Positions 12,950 through 17,518 of a stretch of DNA of 17,518 bases are shown piece after piece. Position 1 is the first letter of the stretch, and each line of letters opens with the position of its first letter. Location of the stretch: contig CP070776.1 of the NCBI GenBank assembly GCA_020346205.1, positions 984,538 to 1,002,055 of the forward strand, given 5' to 3'. The notes beneath the pieces were generated by a model. That model made no database searches. It had not been told where the DNA came from and saw only the letters and a program-made list of their open reading frames with translations. Both the position numbers and the translations under genes were made by a program. The DNA comes from Deltaproteobacteria bacterium (lineage in GTDB: Bacteria > Desulfobacterota > Desulfobulbia > Desulfobulbales > BM004).

Positions 12950-15900
12950 ATGGCAACGCAAGACCAAACAGCAATCGACACAATAGGCATAGATTCTGAT
13001 GCGCTCAGGGCAAACCTGCTGGAAACCGCAACAGATGATGTGACTATTGATCCTTCTCTAATTATCCTTGAGGAGATTGTCGAAAATTACAAGGGTATCA
13101 GCAAAAACCTTCATGGGCTGCTCTATGAAGTGTGCCACCCCTATCGCAATTGGAAGATGCTGGTACCCAGGGTACGCGCCTTTGTCCTGAAAAATATAAG
13201 CCATTATTTCAAGCATGAAAAAGGGCCTGAGGCCTTTGACCGCTTCATTACAATTTTCTGTCAGGCTCTTATTGACTCGAGAAAGAACAATACCGTTCTG
13301 GCCCAGACAATAGAAAGTATGCTTGCCTATACTGACAGGCTGGTCAGCCTGTTGGACCAGGATTCCCTTGTCCGTTATGAAAAGACCCTGGCTCTGCTTT
13401 TTTCACGACTGGAGATGCTTGATGATGAGGTAATAATATTCATGGTGCAGGGCCAGCACCCCATGAAAAAAATAGCACAGCATCTTCTGAAACTTGAAAA
13501 AGGGGAAACGTCATATAACTTTAAACCCCTTGCCAAGCTGATGAAGCGCGTCTTTACCATGAACTATGAATACTGGCTAAGCGAAAAAGACCCACTTGCC
13601 TGGTTTACTGAAGAGTGCGGTGACATCTGTAAGGGCTGGCAGGCTGGAAAACTGTTCAATGCCATCTCTCATATGCAGCTGAAAAAACATCTTGGCACTT
13701 TAGACGGAGTCGATATAGATGGAGACCCCCGGCAGGCTTTAAGTATTTTTTTAGAACTGCCCTCCCATATGGATATTGTGAGGATGTACAAGGTTGTACC
13801 TGAAAAGCTGAATGAGGAGCAGCAGTCTGCCATGGAGGCGGCCGAAAATTTAGAGCAGCTAGACCGGTTCAGCGAAAACCGCAAGCTTATATTCCTGTTC
13901 CACATCATGGAAACCTCGGGGCTTGCCCTGATCCATGAAGAAACCATCCGGGAAATAAACCGCAGCCTGGTCCAGCTCATAAGACGCCAGACATTTGAGG
14001 AGATCGAAAGCTTTCTGCTTACCACTTTCCAGCTGCTCAATGCAAATGTCCGTAAATACCCGCACACATCTCTGCAGTGTATCCAGGTTCTGGGCACCGA
14101 GGTTTTCAAGCGCGGCAACAGCAGGCTGGTGGAGGCCTTTTTGTGGGAGTCAGTACGCTTCGGCTTCCAGTATGCCAATGTCACAGGGGTGGATGAAGAC
14201 TGGCAACCCATAACCAACCCGGCCCACCTTGCCAATATCAGGGTCTGGATCAACCTGATCATGCAGGAGCCCAAGTGGTGTTCAACCCTTTTTTCCGCTC
14301 TGATCATCAACCTCAAACTTTCAGGTACCTGCGTCAAGGACACCGATCTTTTCCAGCGCGATATTTCCCAGCTGCTTAACCACCCTATCGAGCCGGTATA
14401 CAACCTATTTAAGCAGTTTGCCAAGCTCATGCCAGTGTTTTTCAATGAGATAGGAGCCGAAGGCTACCTGAGGGATGTCTCCACAGAAATTGACGAAATC
14501 CACAGGCGTAAAGATGCACTTATTCATTTTCTGCGCAAGCAGAGCCATGTGGAAAGCAGCAACCTGATTGTCGACTTCATCAAGGCAATTTTTGTCTTTT
14601 GGAGGACCAAGGACAAAAACGTTTTGGTTCCTTTTCTCCCGGCAGAAGTACTCTCAGAGGTAAAGGGAAAGGGAGTGTTTGTCGATGATATGCATAAAAT
14701 CATGCAGCGGGCTTTTGAGTTGCCGGGCATGGAAGACTTACCCGACCTGCTGGAATGGAAAGACAAGGTACGGGCAAGATTTCTTGAGGAACAACAGGAT
14801 ATCGCTGAATCTGAAAAGAAACGTTTTGACCAGCTGGTACGAATGTATAAGTTACTGTACAACAAGTACAATCTCGGCTACCAGGAAATGCGGCATCAAC
14901 TCAGGGAAGCTATCAACAGCGGCTTTCCTGAAATGGAGCAGCTGCTCGCAGACCTGGAGATCTGCGACACCTACCAGTGCCTTGATGCACTGTTGACGCA
15001 CCTTGAAGGGCTCAAAGAAATTATCCTTAGCGAGGAAAAGTTCGAAGCCAAGGAGGATATTTACTATAAGCGTCACATAGCAGTTGATATACCATCGGTT
15101 TATGGCCGCTATCGAGAGAGAAAATTTGATGCGCTGGGACTAACCTTCAGGTTGGAGAACCTGGCCAATCTTTACCTGGAAAGACTGCCGGAAACAGTCA
15201 ACCTTACCTTTATTACCAGGGCGACATTTATCAGCATAATCAAATGCTTAGATCTCTACCTGCGGGCCCTGAAGATCGATGGCATCACAAGCCGCAGGCT
15301 GGAGACCTACCTGAAACTTCTTTCCAGTTCACTCAGCATCAAACGTTTCTCCTATACCCAGTACCTTGATATTTTCAGGGGATTGTCCGACGGAGTAAAG
15401 GATGTGATCTACGCTTATTACACCAACATCCACCAGAATAACCTCTCAATTATCATTCCACAGATCGGAGAGGCCAACCTGTTGACCAAGTATCGCAATC
15501 TATGGGATGAAAATGATGCCAGCGGTTCCATTCTTAAATTGTCTGAATTCTTTTTCAGAAACCTGATTGCCGGAACCTTTGGACTTCAGCACCTTGATAA
15601 CTTTATCACCAGGATTATCCATACTTTGGAAAGCCAGAAAGAGTTGCTTGGCCAGGAGAACCTCGATCTCCTGATGACCTATAATCCAGAGAATGTCATC
15701 AGCTTTCTGCATAACAGCAATCCTCAAACCAGAAACCTCATCCATCTGGGAAACAAGGGGTTAAATCTGACGCAGCTTACCGCTGAAGAAAAACCTGTGC
15801 CGCCAGGCTTTATCATTACCACGGAAATCTTTCGCTGTTGGCCTGTGGTAAATACATTTCACAAGGCCCGGGATGAATTCATGCGCCAGGTGCGCAAGTC

Positions 15901-17227
15901 TTTGTCCGAGTTGGAAGGGGTTACGGGCAGTCAATATGGCTATCCGCAAAATCCGCTTCTTCTTTCAGTTCGCTCCGGTGCTTCAATTTCCATGCCCGGT
16001 ATGATGGCAACCATTCATAACGTAGGCCTCAACCAGGACATTGTTGAGGAATTTGCCAAAGCCACTGGAAAAGAATATCTGGCCTGGGATAACTACCGGC
16101 GTTTCCTGCAGTCCTGGGGCATGGCAGAGGGCATGAAACGTGAACAGTTCCAAGTGCTTATGAACAGTGCTAAGGCGCGCTACAATGTCAAAGTAAAAAA
16201 AGAATTCACCTCAGTTCAAATGAAGGAACTGGCTCTGGAATACCAGAAAGTTGTGCGTTCCGTGGGCATTGGCATACCGGATGATCCGTGGCTGCAGTTA
16301 ATCGGGGCTGTTGAAATTGTACTTAACTCCTGGAATGCCACTAAAACTAAAGAATACCGTGCCCTGATGGATGCCTCCGATTCTTGGGGCACTGCTGTTA
16401 TCATACAGACCATGGTATTCGGTAACCTGAGCCAGGAGGCAGGCAGCGGTGTTGTTTTTACTGCTCATCCCTACAGAAAAGTAACAAGGGTAGCACTTTG
16501 GGGAGACTATGCCATAGGTGACCAGGGAGAAGATATTGTCAGCGGCCTGGTAACCACCTACCCCATTTCGGTGGAGCAGGCTGAGCTTGACGGACGTTCC
16601 AAGGAAAACACCCTGGAGAATCGTTTCCCGGAAATCTATAAGGCGCTGCTCGAACTCTCACGCGAGTTGGTGTACGAGAATCGCTGGAATCCGCAGGAGA
16701 TTGAATTCACCTTTGAAAGCTCTGATGCAAAGGATTTTTATATTCTGCAGACCAGGGACATGATCACCATCAAGAAGAAAGAGAATCTTTTTGTCTTTGA
16801 AGATTCCGATACGCTTGAACCATATTTCTTGGGCAAGGGTATAGGCGTCAGCGGCAGCGCCCTGTCAGGTCGTGCTGTTTTCACCAGGGAAAATATTGAC
16901 CAGATGCACAAGGAAGATCCTACTTCCACCCTTATCCTGATCCGTCAGGACACAGTGCCGGAGGACATCAAGGAAATTGCCCAGTCCCAGGGTTTACTGA
17001 CTGCCCGCGGCGGCCAGACTTCCCATGCAGCGGTTGTTGCCACCCAGCTCGAAAAAACCTGCGTAGTCGGCTGCAAGGACCTGCGTGTTTATGAAAGTGA
17101 ACAGCGCTGTGAAATTAATGGCCATGATATTCGTTTTGGCGATCACGTCAGCATTGACGGCAGAAAAGGCCTCTTTTTAAAAGGAAGTCATCCTATACGC
17201 GAGGAAGTTCTCATTCTCCCGATATGA
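12950..17227 (+). CDS. PPDK-derived dikinase with unknown N-terminal region and no PEP/pyruvate barrel
   Basis: A 1425-residue protein. Residues about 934-1290 are a pyruvate-phosphate-dikinase-type ATP-grasp domain: GNKGLNLTQLT with VPPGFIITTE, SVRSGASISMPGMMATIHNVGL, LAWDNYRRFLQSWG, GSGVVFTAHP, GDYAIGDQGEDIVSGL and YILQTRD. Residues about 1310-1400 are the swivelling phosphohistidine domain, with GLLTARGGQTSHAAVVA; the catalytic His is residue 1359 and the adjacent regulatory-type Thr is kept. The chain ends soon after, so the C-terminal PEP/pyruvate TIM barrel of PPDK and PEP synthase is absent. The first 930 residues are leucine-rich, apparently all-helical and unrecognised; they may carry the acceptor site. 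Expected chemistry is ATP to AMP with phosphoryl transfer through His to an unknown acceptor. ATG 12950 is chosen since the frame upstream overlaps gap; no clear Shine-Dalgarno. It lies 19 bp after gap. Confidence 0.85.
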   Translation: MATQDQTAIDTIGIDSDALRANLLETATDDVTIDPSLIILEEIVENYKGISKNLHGLLYEVCHPYRNWKMLVPRVRAFVLKNISHYFKHEKGPEAFDRFITIFCQALIDSRKNNTVLAQTIESMLAYTDRLVSLLDQDSLVRYEKTLALLFSRLEMLDDEVIIFMVQGQHPMKKIAQHLLKLEKGETSYNFKPLAKLMKRVFTMNYEYWLSEKDPLAWFTEECGDICKGWQAGKLFNAISHMQLKKHLGTLDGVDIDGDPRQALSIFLELPSHMDIVRMYKVVPEKLNEEQQSAMEAAENLEQLDRFSENRKLIFLFHIMETSGLALIHEETIREINRSLVQLIRRQTFEEIESFLLTTFQLLNANVRKYPHTSLQCIQVLGTEVFKRGNSRLVEAFLWESVRFGFQYANVTGVDEDWQPITNPAHLANIRVWINLIMQEPKWCSTLFSALIINLKLSGTCVKDTDLFQRDISQLLNHPIEPVYNLFKQFAKLMPVFFNEIGAEGYLRDVSTEIDEIHRRKDALIHFLRKQSHVESSNLIVDFIKAIFVFWRTKDKNVLVPFLPAEVLSEVKGKGVFVDDMHKIMQRAFELPGMEDLPDLLEWKDKVRARFLEEQQDIAESEKKRFDQLVRMYKLLYNKYNLGYQEMRHQLREAINSGFPEMEQLLADLEICDTYQCLDALLTHLEGLKEIILSEEKFEAKEDIYYKRHIAVDIPSVYGRYRERKFDALGLTFRLENLANLYLERLPETVNLTFITRATFISIIKCLDLYLRALKIDGITSRRLETYLKLLSSSLSIKRFSYTQYLDIFRGLSDGVKDVIYAYYTNIHQNNLSIIIPQIGEANLLTKYRNLWDENDASGSILKLSEFFFRNLIAGTFGLQHLDNFITRIIHTLESQKELLGQENLDLLMTYNPENVISFLHNSNPQTRNLIHLGNKGLNLTQLTAEEKPVPPGFIITTEIFRCWPVVNTFHKARDEFMRQVRKSLSELEGVTGSQYGYPQNPLLLSVRSGASISMPGMMATIHNVGLNQDIVEEFAKATGKEYLAWDNYRRFLQSWGMAEGMKREQFQVLMNSAKARYNVKVKKEFTSVQMKELALEYQKVVRSVGIGIPDDPWLQLIGAVEIVLNSWNATKTKEYRALMDASDSWGTAVIIQTMVFGNLSQEAGSGVVFTAHPYRKVTRVALWGDYAIGDQGEDIVSGLVTTYPISVEQAELDGRSKENTLENRFPEIYKALLELSRELVYENRWNPQEIEFTFESSDAKDFYILQTRDMITIKKKENLFVFEDSDTLEPYFLGKGIGVSGSALSGRAVFTRENIDQMHKEDPTSTLILIRQDTVPEDIKEIAQSQGLLTARGGQTSHAAVVATQLEKTCVVGCKDLRVYESEQRCEINGHDIRFGDHVSIDGRKGLFLKGSHPIREEVLILPI

Positions 17228-17231
17228 TAAT

Positions 17232-17270
17232 AGCTATCAGCTTTTTTTTATTTTTACTTGTCTGATAGCT
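17232..17270 (+). terminator. Hairpin downstream of the dikinase gene
   Basis: AGCTATCAG (17232-17240) pairs perfectly with CTGATAGCT (17262-17270) around a 21-nt loop that contains eight consecutive Ts (17242-17249). A short alternative stem AGCT-ATC-AGCT, directly followed by the T-run, would resemble a weak intrinsic terminator. The two folds use the same bases and exclude each other. Likely end-of-operon signal, but not a canonical one. Confidence 0.45.
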
Positions 17271-17335
17271 GATGCCTAACCGTTCTCAGCAGACATTGTT
17301 CAAACGACTCAAATATTTCCACTTATATAATTACC

Positions 17336-17518
17336 ATGCAAAAAATAAAAGCCATTCTCTTCGATCTTGACGGCACCCTGATCGATTCTGTCACCGATCT
17401 GGCAAACAGCGTGAATTATACTCTTGCAAAACTTTCTCTGCCGCTTCACACCACTGATGAAGTAAAAAGTTTTGTCGGCGACGGTGTACAGAAGCTGATT
17501 AAAAGGTCCCTTGGTCAG
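17336..17518 (+). CDS. HAD-family phosphatase, phosphoglycolate-phosphatase-like (3'-truncated)
   Basis: Only the first 61 residues are inside the window. The HAD motif I is clear: ILFDLDGTLIDS, with the nucleophile Asp and the +2 general-acid Asp, followed by the alpha-helical cap region TDLANSVNYTLAKLSLP and VKSFVGDGVQKLIKRSLG. The FVGDGVxxLIxRSLG segment is typical of phosphoglycolate phosphatase (Gph), which clears 2-phosphoglycolate from DNA repair or from RuBisCO oxygenation. The symbol is withheld because the rest of the protein is missing. It starts 108 bp after the dikinase stop, past a hairpin; no strong ribosome site is seen. Confidence 0.8.
   Translation, partial: MQKIKAILFDLDGTLIDSVTDLANSVNYTLAKLSLPLHTTDEVKSFVGDGVQKLIKRSLGQ

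Noticed and set aside
13669..14445. 258-codon open frame on the minus strand inside the dikinase gene.
   Set aside because: Antisense shadow of a conserved-style coding frame; Ser/Arg-rich composition and no recognisable domain.

Overview
The window reads as ordinary bacterial chromosome with moderate G+C, tightly packed genes and no IS element, phage gene, CRISPR array, tRNA or rRNA that I can see. The mix of genes fits an anaerobic or microaerophilic Desulfobacterota (former Deltaproteobacteria) lineage: a short glycine/tyrosine-rich ZraP/Spy-like metal-stress protein, a CbbQ/CbbO-type ATPase pair, and a PPDK-derived dikinase beside GAPDH. The taxon is an inference from protein style; no marker gene settles it.

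Left part (1-3405). A GNAT acetyltransferase, cut at its N-terminus by the window edge, is followed by a small PlsC-like acyltransferase and an unrecognised 172-residue protein. Next is ppnP (nucleoside phosphorylase), whose reading frame is interrupted by one UGA exactly where the family has tryptophan. A TetR regulator follows; its promoter is covered by a nested 43-bp palindrome (two copies of TGAACATGTTCA). A 53-residue two-helix membrane protein lies just after it. A bidirectional terminator separates this from a convergent ZraP/Spy-like periplasmic gene.

Middle (3406-8396). A 440-bp gene-free region holds a possible sigma-54 promoter for the zraP-like gene and a second nested palindrome (two copies of CAGTTAACTG, 21 bp centre to centre, plus a third near-copy). 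After it come a CbbQ/NorQ-type MoxR AAA+ ATPase and its VWA-domain CbbO/NorD-type partner. No RuBisCO or nitric-oxide reductase gene is in view. rmuC converges on this pair.

Right part (8397-17518). aroK and aroC form a short shikimate operon whose promoter nearly abuts the aroK start codon. A divergent GT5 glycogen-synthase-like gene follows. NAD-type GAPDH is next, and then, 19 bp on, a 1425-residue protein with the ATP-grasp and phosphohistidine domains of pyruvate phosphate dikinase but without the PEP/pyruvate barrel; in its place is a long unrecognised N-terminal region. A gph-like HAD phosphatase begins at the right edge.

The right half mostly concerns central carbon: chorismate supply, storage glucan, glycolysis and a dikinase. 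The strongest unusual signals are the non-canonical dikinase, the ppnP UGA, and the two nested-palindrome control regions.
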